This document shows positions 48,265 to 56,987 of a stretch of DNA of 64,000 bases, in pieces. This stretch comes from JAGOBP01 sp046328575 (GTDB taxonomy: Bacteria > Chloroflexota > Anaerolineae > Fen-1058). The stretch covers positions 1-64,000 of the forward strand of contig JAXLWI010000017.1 in assembly GCA_046328575.1 (NCBI GenBank), given 5' to 3'. Every line of letters begins with the position of its first letter. The stretch's first letter is position 1. A program made the position numbers and the translations under genes. The notes beneath the pieces were generated by a model. The model was not told the DNA's origin. It saw only the letters and a program-made list of their open reading frames with translations, and made no database searches.

Positions 48265-48294
48265 GATCGAGGTCAGCTACGGCCGACCTCGATC
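48265..48294 (+). promoter_or_regulatory. Hairpin in the methyltransferase leader
   Basis: 10-bp perfect stem GATCGAGGTC / GACCTCGATC with a 10-nt loop, 7 nt before the ribosome site (GAGGTAGGG) of the methyltransferase. It may modulate translation or separate it from tnaA. Confidence 0.45.
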
Positions 48295-48310
48295 TGTGTG
48301 TGAGGTAGGG

Positions 48311-48895
48311 ATGTCGCTCTTTTGGGATTTAATGTACCTGTTCAAGAAAACGCCGTGGGATACGGGCATCACGCCACCAGAGATTGTGGCGATGATCGAC
48401 AGCGGCAAAGTGCATGTCGGCCGCGCGCTCGATCTGGGCTGCGGCACCGGTACCAATGCGATCTATATGGCGCAGCACGGCTTCGAGGTGACGGGCGTCG
48501 ATATCTCGGGGCGCGCGATTGCGCAGGCCAAACGCAAAGTCCGATCAGCACAGCTGACCGATCGGGTGCGGCTGGAACGCGGCGATGTGACTTTGATGCG
48601 ACGCTGGGCCACCGGCTACTCGATCGATTTTGCCTACGACATCGGCTGTTTCCACAACCTCGAACCTGAAGCACGCCGGCGATATGTGACGGCGTTGACG
48701 GCGGTGCTCAAGCCTGGTGCGTACTATATGGTGTACGCCTTCGAACCGAGTACTGATCGGCGTGGCGTGGATATGGGCGAGATCGCGTCACTGTTCGATC
48801 ACGATTACAAAGTGGAGGGTTTGCGGCGCGGCACCGATCAGAATCGGCGTGGATCGGCATGGTATACTTTTATGAAACGCAGCGATCAAGGGTGA
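48311..48895 (+). CDS. Class I SAM-dependent methyltransferase
   Basis: 194 residues from the ATG at 48311 (GAGGTAGGG directly upstream), not the longer frame from 48242. Rossmann motif I is ALDLGCGTGTNAIYMA, the acidic loop is VTGVDIS, and post-motif GDV follows. The PWDTGITPPEIV stretch before motif I is shared with TPMT/TehB-like small-molecule methyltransferases. The acceptor is unknown. It ends 7 nt before the flavin reductase-like gene, so the two are probably co-transcribed. Confidence 0.9.
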   Translation: MSLFWDLMYLFKKTPWDTGITPPEIVAMIDSGKVHVGRALDLGCGTGTNAIYMAQHGFEVTGVDISGRAIAQAKRKVRSAQLTDRVRLERGDVTLMRRWATGYSIDFAYDIGCFHNLEPEARRRYVTALTAVLKPGAYYMVYAFEPSTDRRGVDMGEIASLFDHDYKVEGLRRGTDQNRRGSAWYTFMKRSDQG

Positions 48896-48902
48896 GACGA
48901 GG

Positions 48903-49391
48903 ATGACGATTAGCAGTGATGAGTTCAAGACGGTGATGCGGCAATGGGCCAGCGGCGTCACGATCGTAACGATGCAGTTCAACGGTTTTATGCATGGCCT
49001 GACGGTGAGCGGTTTTGTGGGGTTGTCGTTGGAACCGCCGCTCGTGCTGATTTCGATCGGGCAGGAGTTGCACAGTCATCGGTTGTTGAACAAGAGCCAG
49101 GTATTTGCTGTTAATTTTCTGCGAGCCGATCAGCAGGACTTATCCGACAAATTCGCGGGTCGCTGGGGTGATATCGATCGGTTCAGCGGCATCGTGACCA
49201 AAGTGGCGACGACGGGTGCGCCGGTGCTCGCCGAATGCGCGGCGTGGATGGATTGCCGCATCGTGTCGTCGTATCAGGCGGGGGATCATACGATCTACAT
49301 CGGGGAAGTAGTAGCGTCGGCGGTGAACGATGCTTCGACACCATTGTTGTATTGGAACGGAGACTACCGAACAGTTGAGAATAATCAATGA
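48903..49391 (+). CDS. Flavin reductase-like FMN-binding protein
   Basis: 162-residue split-barrel flavoprotein of the flavin reductase (HpaC/DIM6) family. FMN-contact patterns are ASGVTIVTMQFNG, LTVSGFVGLSLEPPLVLISI, SQVFAVNFL and HTIYIGEVV. It would reduce FMN/FAD with NAD(P)H for a partner monooxygenase, or act as a stand-alone reductase; no oxygenase is adjacent. It is probably the last gene of the tnaA-methyltransferase-reductase stretch. Confidence 0.92.
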   Translation: MTISSDEFKTVMRQWASGVTIVTMQFNGFMHGLTVSGFVGLSLEPPLVLISIGQELHSHRLLNKSQVFAVNFLRADQQDLSDKFAGRWGDIDRFSGIVTKVATTGAPVLAECAAWMDCRIVSSYQAGDHTIYIGEVVASAVNDASTPLLYWNGDYRTVENNQ

Positions 49392-49399
49392 GCAGTGGC

Positions 49400-49456
49400 G
49401 GAGGACGCTAGACGGTTGACGGCACAGAATTACTCGCCGTCCGTCTAGCGTCCTCC
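49400..49456. repeat. 57-bp near-perfect long hairpin between convergent genes
   Basis: Outer stem of 16 bp (GGAGGACGCTAGACGG / CCGTCTAGCGTCCTCC) encloses an inner 5-bp stem ACGGC/GCCGT. A partial copy of the right arm (CGTCTAACGTCGC) follows. There is no T-tract, so it looks like a dispersed palindromic unit or bidirectional processing site. Confidence 0.7.
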
Positions 49457-49467
49457 GTCTAACGTCG

Positions 49468-50415
49468 CTAACGTTGTTGCTTGTTAACCGCCAGCAGCGA
49501 GAGGAACTCAAACACCAGGTTGGCCGCCAGGATCGCGGTGATGTTGCTGTGATCGAACGGCGGCGACACTTCCACCAGATCAAACCCCACCAGATTTAGC
49601 CCCTTGAGGCCGCGCAGCAGTTGCAGGATTTGGTAGCTGCTGAAGCCGCCAATTTCCGGTGTGCCCGTACCCGGCGCAAACGCCGGATCGATCGAATCGA
49701 TGTCGAACGACAAATACACCGGCTTGCTGCCAACGCGGCCGCGAACTTCATTGAGGATGCCGCCCAGGCCCATCCGCATGGCATCGTCGATGGTAATCAT
49801 GCGTGCGCCCAGCGCAAGCGCGTCTTCGTAATCCTTCTTGCCCGACGTTGGCCCGCGAATACCGATCTGAATGTAGGCGCTGGTGTCGATTAGCTTTTCT
49901 TCGATGGCACGGCGAAACGGTGTGCCATGGCTGTATTTCTGATCGCCGAACTCGACGTCCCACGTGTCTGGGTGCGCGTCGAAGTGGATGACGGCGACGC
50001 GGCCATACTTACGGCTGTGTGCGCGCAGCAGCGGCAGCGCGATTGAGTGATCGCCACCCAGCGTGACTACTTTCAGGCCTTCCTGAATCAACTGGCCGAC
50101 TTCGGCGTTGACGGCGGCGTGCGTCGCCAGTACATCGACGGGCACGACATCCACGTCGCCATAGTCGATGATCTTCTGCGCTTTGAATGGGGCTACATCA
50201 AGCGCGTTGTTGTAGCCCCACAACAACAGCGACTGCTCACGAATCGCGCGCGGGCCAAAACGCGCGCCGCTGCGATATGACGTAGAACCGTCATAGGGCA
50301 CACCTACGATAGCCACTTCCGCACCCGTCAGATCGCGGGTGTGCGGCTGCCGCCCAAAGGTGCAGATGCCGTAATAAGGCTGGGCTTCAAATCCGGTGTC
50401 TTTCGATTGAGTCAC
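49468..50415 (-). CDS. speB: Agmatinase-family ureohydrolase
   Basis: 315-residue binuclear-manganese enzyme, most likely splitting agmatine into putrescine and urea. All metal ligands are seen: GGDHSIALP, HFDAHPDTWD and SFDIDSIDPAFAPGTGTPE. The length matches bacterial SpeB. Guanidinobutyrase or guanidinopropionase activity is possible, since the selectivity loop cannot be read. GGAGAAC precedes the ATG. No other polyamine gene is close. It is convergent with the flavin reductase-like gene across the long hairpin. Confidence 0.9.
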   Translation of the reverse strand: MTQSKDTGFEAQPYYGICTFGRQPHTRDLTGAEVAIVGVPYDGSTSYRSGARFGPRAIREQSLLLWGYNNALDVAPFKAQKIIDYGDVDVVPVDVLATHAAVNAEVGQLIQEGLKVVTLGGDHSIALPLLRAHSRKYGRVAVIHFDAHPDTWDVEFGDQKYSHGTPFRRAIEEKLIDTSAYIQIGIRGPTSGKKDYEDALALGARMITIDDAMRMGLGGILNEVRGRVGSKPVYLSFDIDSIDPAFAPGTGTPEIGGFSSYQILQLLRGLKGLNLVGFDLVEVSPPFDHSNITAILAANLVFEFLSLLAVNKQQR

Positions 50416-50440
50416 AACGTTCTCCTGAGATGGAAATTCG

Positions 50441-50475
50441 ATCCGCTAAACCAATCGGTTCTGTGTTTAGCGGAT
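50441..50475 (-). terminator. Hairpin after the rhomboid gene
   Basis: 11-bp perfect stem ATCCGCTAAAC / GTTTAGCGGAT with a 13-nt loop. The minus-strand tail CGAATTTCC is weak, so this is a partial terminator at best. Confidence 0.5.
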
Positions 50476-50492
50476 TCGAGTAGGTTGATCGA

Positions 50493-51320
50493 TCAGTTTG
50501 TAAGTCGCTGTTTTGTGTTGGGTTGATAGCGATAGTGTAGCATGTCGCGCGGCAAAAACAGGTAAATCGCAATCAGCCCGCCAACCAGACCGCTGAGGTG
50601 AGCAAAAGAGTTGGTCATGCTGAAGTTGTAACCCAACTTTTGGAACTGCTCGATGAGTAAGCCATTGACCACATCCCCGGCGATCTGATACCCGATGAAG
50701 AAGCCCGCCGTCATTCGCGGGAAATAGGGCAGAGGTATAAAACTTAACGGTAGTGGCAAAAAGCCGAGCGGCATCACCACTGTGCGAATCTTTTCGCCAG
50801 AATATAAGAACAGGTACGCGCCTATCACGCCCATAATCGCGCCGCTGGCGCCGAGGTTGAAGATCGTGCCTTTCCAGAGCGGCAGCGCAATCTCGCCGAT
50901 CACGCTGCCCAGGCCGGAAGTGAAGATGCAGACCAAATAGAGCAACAGGAATTTGCTGCGCCCCAACAGATCCTCGACTTTGCGGCCAAAAAACAACAGA
51001 AAAAACATATTGCCGGCCAGGTGCATCCAATCGGCGTGCAGAAAGGCCGACGTAATCATCGTGAGTGCGCCGTTCGTGAAACCATTCATGACACCCGCAG
51101 GCAGCAGCATGAACAGATAAGATAACGCCTCGGTTTGTACTTCGCCGATCTGCCGCGGATAGATCACCGCCATCACCACATGCACACCCACGTTGATGCC
51201 GATCAGTGTTAGCGTCACGATCGGGATGCGCTTGCCGCGCTCGCGCCCATCGCTCAGTGGCAGAAAGGTGATTAAGTTTAAGAGAACATAGATGATGAGC
51301 AATGGCGCTAGTTCATTCAT
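50493..51320 (-). CDS. Rhomboid family intramembrane serine protease
   Basis: 275 residues from the ATG at 51320 (MNELAPLLIIY). About seven hydrophobic segments. The catalytic dyad is the Ser in LGASGAIMG and the His in FAHLSGLVGG. The preceding HADWMHLAGNMFFLLFFG is the family HxxxN oxyanion helix. It cleaves transmembrane substrates near the outer face. It starts 5 nt after the TPR/zinc-ribbon gene stop, so the pair is co-transcribed and coupled. Confidence 0.94.
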   Translation of the reverse strand: MNELAPLLIIYVLLNLITFLPLSDGRERGKRIPIVTLTLIGINVGVHVVMAVIYPRQIGEVQTEALSYLFMLLPAGVMNGFTNGALTMITSAFLHADWMHLAGNMFFLLFFGRKVEDLLGRSKFLLLYLVCIFTSGLGSVIGEIALPLWKGTIFNLGASGAIMGVIGAYLFLYSGEKIRTVVMPLGFLPLPLSFIPLPYFPRMTAGFFIGYQIAGDVVNGLLIEQFQKLGYNFSMTNSFAHLSGLVGGLIAIYLFLPRDMLHYRYQPNTKQRLTN

Positions 51321-51325
51321 CGCGT

Positions 51326-52606
51326 TTACACCTTTGCTACGATGATGCCAAATCCGATCAGCCACACGACAAAGCCGGCAATCTGTTCCCGTCGATAGCG
51401 GCCGGTCACGGTCGAAGTCGATGATAGCGCTTCGCTAGCCGATGCCCAGAGCCATGCGCCCAGGCTGGAAACACCTAGTGCCAGCCAGCTGATTAGACTG
51501 ATGTTAAGCGACAACTTGGCGTTCGCCAAAGCGGCCATGCTTGAGATCAACACCGGACCGATTAACTGGCGGATGACTTCGCCACGCCCGCTCGCGCTCC
51601 GATCGGCCCCGGCGGCCTTCGCGCGCGCCAACGCCTCGCGGGCTTGCTGCCCCTGCGGCGACTTAGCGTCGGTCAATTCGACGGCGCGCTGCAAGTGTTG
51701 GCGAGCAGTAGCGAAATCGCGCCGATCAAAATACAAACCGCCCAATAGCAAACGCATTGACACATCCTTCGGCTGCAAATGGACGGCACGCTCGAAGAAC
51801 GGCGTGATCGCGTTGGGCGGCGTACGGCGATCGGCGAGCGCCTGTCCGATCTCGATGAGGCGGGTGGGTTCAGCCTGAAACTGCTTGAAGACTTGTTCGC
51901 GCCAATTTTGTGCTTCCGTTGGGCGATTCTCGCGCTGATAAAGATCGAGCAGTTCGAGATACAGGTTCGGCTGATCGGGCGATAACGTGATGGCCTGTTG
52001 ATAAGCCGCGATCGCATCGTCGGGCCGATCGAGTTTCACGCGCACCCGCGCGATGTTCTGCCACACTTCGGCTTCGTGCGGCATCGCCGCCAGGGCTTGA
52101 TCCACCGCCCATTGCGCGGGCGACAACTTGCCGATGTCGGCGTATGCGACGGCGAGCGCGGCGTAGTAATGATCGCGCTGCCGGAAATCACCGAAGAAAT
52201 GGCCGCAGTGCATACACTGCGTTTTACTGATTTCGGTAAAGTCGCCGCAGTGCGGACACACGATGAGCACGGGTTGCTTGCACGCGGGGCAGGTGTCGCC
52301 GGATGCGGGCAACGCGGCGTTGCAGTGTGGGCAGTGTTCCAACTCCGTTTGCTGCACGGGCGCGTGTTCATCCAACCAACGCAGGCCCTTTCGTGCGGCG
52401 CGGTTGTCGGGGTTGATTGCTAGCACGTTGTCGAGACACACGCGCTGATCGGCGGGTGATTCGACGACGCTGCTCAGCCACAACCACGCTTGTTCATCGT
52501 GGTCGTCCAGTTCGATGGCCAGTAGCAGCAACTTCCGCGCCTCGGCGTTGTTCTTGGCCCGGGCGGCGGAGATGGCGCGTTGAAGGAGCTCGGAATTGGC
52601 TGGCAT
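51326..52606 (-). CDS. TPR protein with two zinc ribbons and C-terminal membrane helices
   Basis: 426 residues. An N-terminal TPR-like pair (about 1-75) is followed by two zinc ribbons near residues 88-140 (CPHCNAALPASGDTCPAC and CPHCGDFTEISKTQCMHC). Further TPRs span 150-320 (AIAAYQQAITLSPDQPNLYL), and two hydrophobic segments lie near 350-375 and 400-425. It is a membrane-tethered protein-interaction scaffold. Coupling to a rhomboid protease suggests adaptor or substrate roles (inference). No close family was recognised. Confidence 0.85.
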   Translation of the reverse strand: MPANSELLQRAISAARAKNNAEARKLLLLAIELDDHDEQAWLWLSSVVESPADQRVCLDNVLAINPDNRAARKGLRWLDEHAPVQQTELEHCPHCNAALPASGDTCPACKQPVLIVCPHCGDFTEISKTQCMHCGHFFGDFRQRDHYYAALAVAYADIGKLSPAQWAVDQALAAMPHEAEVWQNIARVRVKLDRPDDAIAAYQQAITLSPDQPNLYLELLDLYQRENRPTEAQNWREQVFKQFQAEPTRLIEIGQALADRRTPPNAITPFFERAVHLQPKDVSMRLLLGGLYFDRRDFATARQHLQRAVELTDAKSPQGQQAREALARAKAAGADRSASGRGEVIRQLIGPVLISSMAALANAKLSLNISLISWLALGVSSLGAWLWASASEALSSTSTVTGRYRREQIAGFVVWLIGFGIIVAKV

Positions 52607-52701
52607 ATGGGCGATATCAGCGTATGATGCGCTTCATTTTACCTCATTGGAAGGAAAAATGAATAATCGAGCCGCCTGTCTCAGTCGCCAAGTAAGGTAA
52701 A

Positions 52702-52737
52702 CTAAAAACGCGCGAAAGTGATGGTTCACCTCGCGCG
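52702..52737 (-). terminator. Intrinsic terminator of mfd
   Basis: Minus strand: CGCGCGA / TCGCGCG outer stem with inner GTGAA/TTCAC pairing, then TTTTTAG. It starts 23 nt past the mfd stop. Confidence 0.88.
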
Positions 52738-52759
52738 CTTCATTTTTACGTCGCGTGCA

Positions 52760-55700
52760 TCATGTCCCGAGCATTTCCAACACTTTCACCAGCGAGCCGC
52801 GCCATTCGTCCTTCAGCGGCACGTGGACTTCGCGGCGCTGCACGGACGCGAGGTTGCCCAGTCGCTGCTGCAAACCGATTCGATCGACATACTCCAATGC
52901 TTCGGATTTCAGCACGATGTTGCCACGTTCTCGATCGCGCCCGATGGTGGTAATGCGCGCCTGAGCGGCCAGCACCTTCAAATGCAGTTGGAACATCAGG
53001 TTTTCAACGGGCTTTGGTAACGGCCCAAACCGATCGGCCAGTTCCTGTGACAATGCGTCGATCTCCTGCAGCGACGAGATGTTGCCCATACGGCGATACA
53101 GTTGCAGGCGCAAGCCTTCGGCAGTGACGTAGGTATCGGGCAGATGGGCTTGCAGCGGCAGATCGATGTTGACGCCACCCAGCATCAGTGGCGGCGGCGT
53201 GGTGCCATCGCGCAGCGCCTTCATTTCTTCGACGGAGCGCTTCAGTAACTTGGTGTACAGATCGAACCCGACGGCGCTGATCTGGCCGCTTTGTCGCATG
53301 CCCAATAAATCGCCCGCGCCGCGAATTTCCAGATCGCGCATGGCGATGGAGTAGCCCATGCCCAGTTCGTTCGCCTCGCGGATCGCTTCCAACCTGCGCC
53401 GCGCATCGTCGGTCATGCCGGTGACTTTGTCGTATAGGAAGTAGGCGTAAGCGCGCGACGCGCCGCGACCCACTCGGCCGCGCAGTTGATACAATTGGGC
53501 CAGGCCAAACCGATCGGAGCGGTCTACGATCAACGTGTTGGCGTTGGGAATATCGAGACCGCTTTCGATGATCGACGTGCACAACAGCACATCGATATCG
53601 CCCTTCACGAAATCGACCATCACCTTTTCGAGTTCGTGTTCGTCCATCTGACCGTGGCCCACGCCCACGCGGGCTTCCGGCACGACGGATTTCAAGCGTT
53701 CATCGGCGGCTTCGATGTCCATGACGCGGTTGTGTACGAAGAACACCTGTCCACCGCGATCGAGTTCGCGCAAGATGGCCTGCCGCACTAAGTGATCGTC
53801 ATATTCGCCGACGTAGGTGGCCACCGGCAGGCGCTCTTCCGGCGGCGTGTCGATGGTACTGATGTCGCGCACACCGACGAGGCTCATATACAAAGTGCGC
53901 GGAATCGGCGTAGCCGTTAGTGTCAACACATCCACTTCGGTGCGCATTTTCTTCAACTGTTCTTTGTGCGTCACGCCGAAGCGCTGCTCTTCGTCGATGA
54001 TCAACAGGCCGAGGTCTTTGAAGGCCACATCGCGGCCCAATAAACGGTGTGTGCCGATGATGATATCGACGGTGCCTTCGCGCAATCGATTGAGGATGTC
54101 GGTCTGCTCCTTCTCTGATCGAAAGCGCGATAACATCTCAACGCTGACGGGGAACGCCGCCAGCCGATTGCTAAACGTGCTGTAATGCTGCTGCGCCAAA
54201 ATCGTGGTCGGTACAAGTACAGCCACTTGCTTGCCGTCTTGCACGGCTTTGAACGCGGCGCGCAAAGCGACCTCGGTTTTGCCGTAGCCCACATCGCCAC
54301 AGATCAACCGATCCATCGGGCGCGACTTTTCCATGTCGCCCTTTACGTCGCGAATGGCGCGCAGTTGATCTTCAGTCTCGACGTACGGGAACGACGCTTC
54401 GAGTTCGTTTTGCCACGTCGTGTCTTTGGCATAGGCGTGACCGGGCGCGAGTTCGCGCGAAGCATAGAGTTCCAATAACTCACGTGCGACTTCGAGCGCG
54501 GCTTCTTTCGCCTTCGATCGAACCTGCGACCAATCCGCCGTGCCCAAGCGATGAATATCCGGCGCGTGATCGTCGGCCCCGATGTACTTGCTCAGCCGAT
54601 CGGCCTGATGGATCGGCACGTACAACTTGTCGCCGCCCGAATACGCGATCTGCAAGTACTCGTTCTCGATGCTTTCGATTGAGAGTTTGATCAGCCCTTG
54701 AAAGACGCCGATGCCGTGATCGACGTGGACGACGTAATCACCGGGCTGTAGATCGGCGAAGAATTGTTCGGGCGTGATCGCTTTAGGCTTGCCGCGTCGG
54801 CGCGGTTGGGGACGCGCCCAGCCGAAGATCTCCGCATCGGTGATGACATGCAGCGACCACAACCCAACTTCGCGGCGTTCGGCTTCATCACGCGGCGCGA
54901 TGCCGCGCAGCGTCCAGCCTTCGTCCAACACGCCCTGCACGAAGATCAGCGCGCGCGGTTCGGGCGGTTCGATCACGTCGTGAACAGGTACGCGCATGTG
55001 ATCGCGTTCGGCCCACAGTTCGGCCAGGCGGCTGGCTTGTCGGCTCACGATCAGCGTCGCATCGTTCATCGTTCGCATTTGCGCGATGTGCTCGATGAAC
55101 GACTTGAGTTGTCCGCCAAAGCGCGGTCCCGGCGAGAACGGTAGCAGCTCGGTGGGTGACTGATCGGGCTGGAATTCTTCGCCCAGCGACATCACGCCGC
55201 GCCGAATGATCTTCTCGTGCCACTCGTCCCACGTCACATACGGCAGCGGAAAATTGGGCGGCAGGGCGTGGGCCTCTTCAGCGCCGCGTCGCAGATCGAT
55301 GGCCTGTTCTTCAAGTTCGCTCCACGTGTCGGCGAATTCGTCGGCATCATCTAGGACGATCAATGCATCACGCGGAATGTAATCCAATAGCGACGTTGCG
55401 TCGCCATGCAACAACGGCAGATAGAACTCAATGCCTCGATAGGTCGATCCAACGATCAAGGCTTTGCGATCTTTTTCGAACTGTTCTTCGAGATCGTCGG
55501 CCAGTTGTGAAGTATCCCAGTCTTTGATTTTTTCGGCGGCGACCGGCCCGTTCCTGGCGAGACATTCCGTCGCGGGCGTGGTCGTTACTTGATCGAGGAC
55601 ATTCAGCGACCGCTGCGTGCCGGGATCGAACGTGCGGAGCGAATCGATCTCATCGCCGAAAAATTCTAGTCGCACCGGTCGTGGCAGCGCGGGCGGAAAG

Positions 55701-56314
55701 ACATCGACGATACCGCCGCGTCGGCTGAATTCGCCCGGTGCGAGTACGGTCGTGGTGCTTTCGTAGCCGCAGCCCACCCAGGCTTCCAGCAATTGATCGA
55801 TATCGATCGACTGGCCACGTTTCAGCGTGCGCGTGCCGAGTTTGAAAGCGCGCGGCGGCAGCGTGCGGAACATCAACGCGCGGGCCGATGTAACGATCAC
55901 GGGTGACGGCTGGCGAACGACGGAAGAAGCACTGTCTTCCGTCAATCGTCGGTCGTCTTTCGTCAGCGTGGCCAGGACTTGCAAGCGTTCAGTGGCAACT
56001 TCGCGCGGCCAGGGAGCGCGTTCGTAAAACAACGCACTTGGCTCGGGGAACCGCAACAGCCGATCGGAGGTAAGACCAAACGCGCGCAAGGCTTCGTACA
56101 GGGCCTGCGCTCGATCGGGTTTGGCAGCCACGATCACGATCGGACGGTTGATTGATTGCGCGGCAGCGGCGAGTAAGGCCGGTCGCGCCGCCCGCAACAG
56201 CGGCAGTCGCCACTCGCCATCGTGCGGACTGGCGAGGTCGCGGGTTACCGCCGCAAATTGAACGTGATCGATCAGCCGCGGTAAGACACCGGAGAGATTG
56301 ATGGAATCAGTCAC
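52760..56314 (-). CDS. mfd: Transcription-repair coupling factor Mfd
   Basis: 1184-residue translocase that removes RNA polymerase stalled at DNA damage and recruits UvrA. A UvrB-like N-terminal module (FFGDEIDSLRTFDPGTQRS near 215) is followed by the polymerase-binding RID (GDYVVHVDHGIGVFQGL near 535). The SF2 translocase domains have Walker A CGDVGYGKTE, DEEQRF and the TRG motif region ATPIPRTLYMSL, and the C-terminal autoinhibitory domain ends the protein. Full length. The start is GTG at 56314 with a weak ribosome site. The gene order pth-X-mfd recalls Firmicutes, where fin occupies the X position. Confidence 0.97.
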   Translation of the reverse strand: MTDSINLSGVLPRLIDHVQFAAVTRDLASPHDGEWRLPLLRAARPALLAAAAQSINRPIVIVAAKPDRAQALYEALRAFGLTSDRLLRFPEPSALFYERAPWPREVATERLQVLATLTKDDRRLTEDSASSVVRQPSPVIVTSARALMFRTLPPRAFKLGTRTLKRGQSIDIDQLLEAWVGCGYESTTTVLAPGEFSRRGGIVDVFPPALPRPVRLEFFGDEIDSLRTFDPGTQRSLNVLDQVTTTPATECLARNGPVAAEKIKDWDTSQLADDLEEQFEKDRKALIVGSTYRGIEFYLPLLHGDATSLLDYIPRDALIVLDDADEFADTWSELEEQAIDLRRGAEEAHALPPNFPLPYVTWDEWHEKIIRRGVMSLGEEFQPDQSPTELLPFSPGPRFGGQLKSFIEHIAQMRTMNDATLIVSRQASRLAELWAERDHMRVPVHDVIEPPEPRALIFVQGVLDEGWTLRGIAPRDEAERREVGLWSLHVITDAEIFGWARPQPRRRGKPKAITPEQFFADLQPGDYVVHVDHGIGVFQGLIKLSIESIENEYLQIAYSGGDKLYVPIHQADRLSKYIGADDHAPDIHRLGTADWSQVRSKAKEAALEVARELLELYASRELAPGHAYAKDTTWQNELEASFPYVETEDQLRAIRDVKGDMEKSRPMDRLICGDVGYGKTEVALRAAFKAVQDGKQVAVLVPTTILAQQHYSTFSNRLAAFPVSVEMLSRFRSEKEQTDILNRLREGTVDIIIGTHRLLGRDVAFKDLGLLIIDEEQRFGVTHKEQLKKMRTEVDVLTLTATPIPRTLYMSLVGVRDISTIDTPPEERLPVATYVGEYDDHLVRQAILRELDRGGQVFFVHNRVMDIEAADERLKSVVPEARVGVGHGQMDEHELEKVMVDFVKGDIDVLLCTSIIESGLDIPNANTLIVDRSDRFGLAQLYQLRGRVGRGASRAYAYFLYDKVTGMTDDARRRLEAIREANELGMGYSIAMRDLEIRGAGDLLGMRQSGQISAVGFDLYTKLLKRSVEEMKALRDGTTPPPLMLGGVNIDLPLQAHLPDTYVTAEGLRLQLYRRMGNISSLQEIDALSQELADRFGPLPKPVENLMFQLHLKVLAAQARITTIGRDRERGNIVLKSEALEYVDRIGLQQRLGNLASVQRREVHVPLKDEWRGSLVKVLEMLGT

Positions 56315-56375
56315 AACTCACTGTGTAACAAGGAAGAGTAACGAGCAACTAACTCATTACTCGGTACTTATTAGA

Positions 56376-56987
56376 TCAGCGCAATTCATCGGTTTCGATA
56401 ATCTCGTCTGCGACGAGATTCGGCGTGATCAGCACGTCCTGCTTGCTGAGCTTTTGCACGGCCGTGAGGATGCGGGCGACGGTGGGCTTGGGCTCGCCGA
56501 CATTGGCCTGCGCGGTGCGTACAAACCGATCGACGGTGAGTTCAGGCGGTTTCAGGCCGGAATCTTTAGCCTTAGCCCAATTGCGCTCCAGGATTTCCAG
56601 AATCTGGCCCTGTGTGCCGCCGACTTTACGTGGCGCCGTCGGCTTGCGTGTGCGCGAAACAGTGGGCACGGCGTCATCATCATCGTCGTCTTCGGCGGCC
56701 TCATCGCTCGCGGCTTGATCCTGCGCGGTTTCTTCTTCCAACGCCGCTTCAAAGTCCTCTTCGTCGTCGCGGCGAACCGTGCGACTGACGCGAGCGGTGC
56801 TGGCTTTTTGCAGGCGCTTCACGATCTCATCGGTGGTCAGGCGCGTCGGCGCAATCTTTTTGATCGCGCCCAGAATTTCGCCCATCGGCACATCGCGGCC
56901 AAGACGCTGGCGGATGCGGGCGACAATCGACTCGGCCATCGGCACGCTGCACCGGAAGGCTTTGGCGAATTGTTCGAATTCATTCAT
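56376..56987 (-). CDS. Hypothetical protein between pth and mfd
   Basis: 203 residues, not recognised. A helical N-terminus (MNEFEQFAKAFRCSVPMAES, about 1-70) is joined by a very acidic linker (about 72-110, including a run of six Asp) to a C-terminal helical domain (about 125-203) that could be a winged helix (ILEILERNWAKAKDSG, LTVDRFVRTAQ). The start overlaps the pth stop by 4 nt (ATGA), so it is translationally coupled. A nucleic-acid-associated role is only a guess from context. Confidence 0.8.
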   Translation of the reverse strand: MNEFEQFAKAFRCSVPMAESIVARIRQRLGRDVPMGEILGAIKKIAPTRLTTDEIVKRLQKASTARVSRTVRRDDEEDFEAALEEETAQDQAASDEAAEDDDDDDAVPTVSRTRKPTAPRKVGGTQGQILEILERNWAKAKDSGLKPPELTVDRFVRTAQANVGEPKPTVARILTAVQKLSKQDVLITPNLVADEIIETDELR

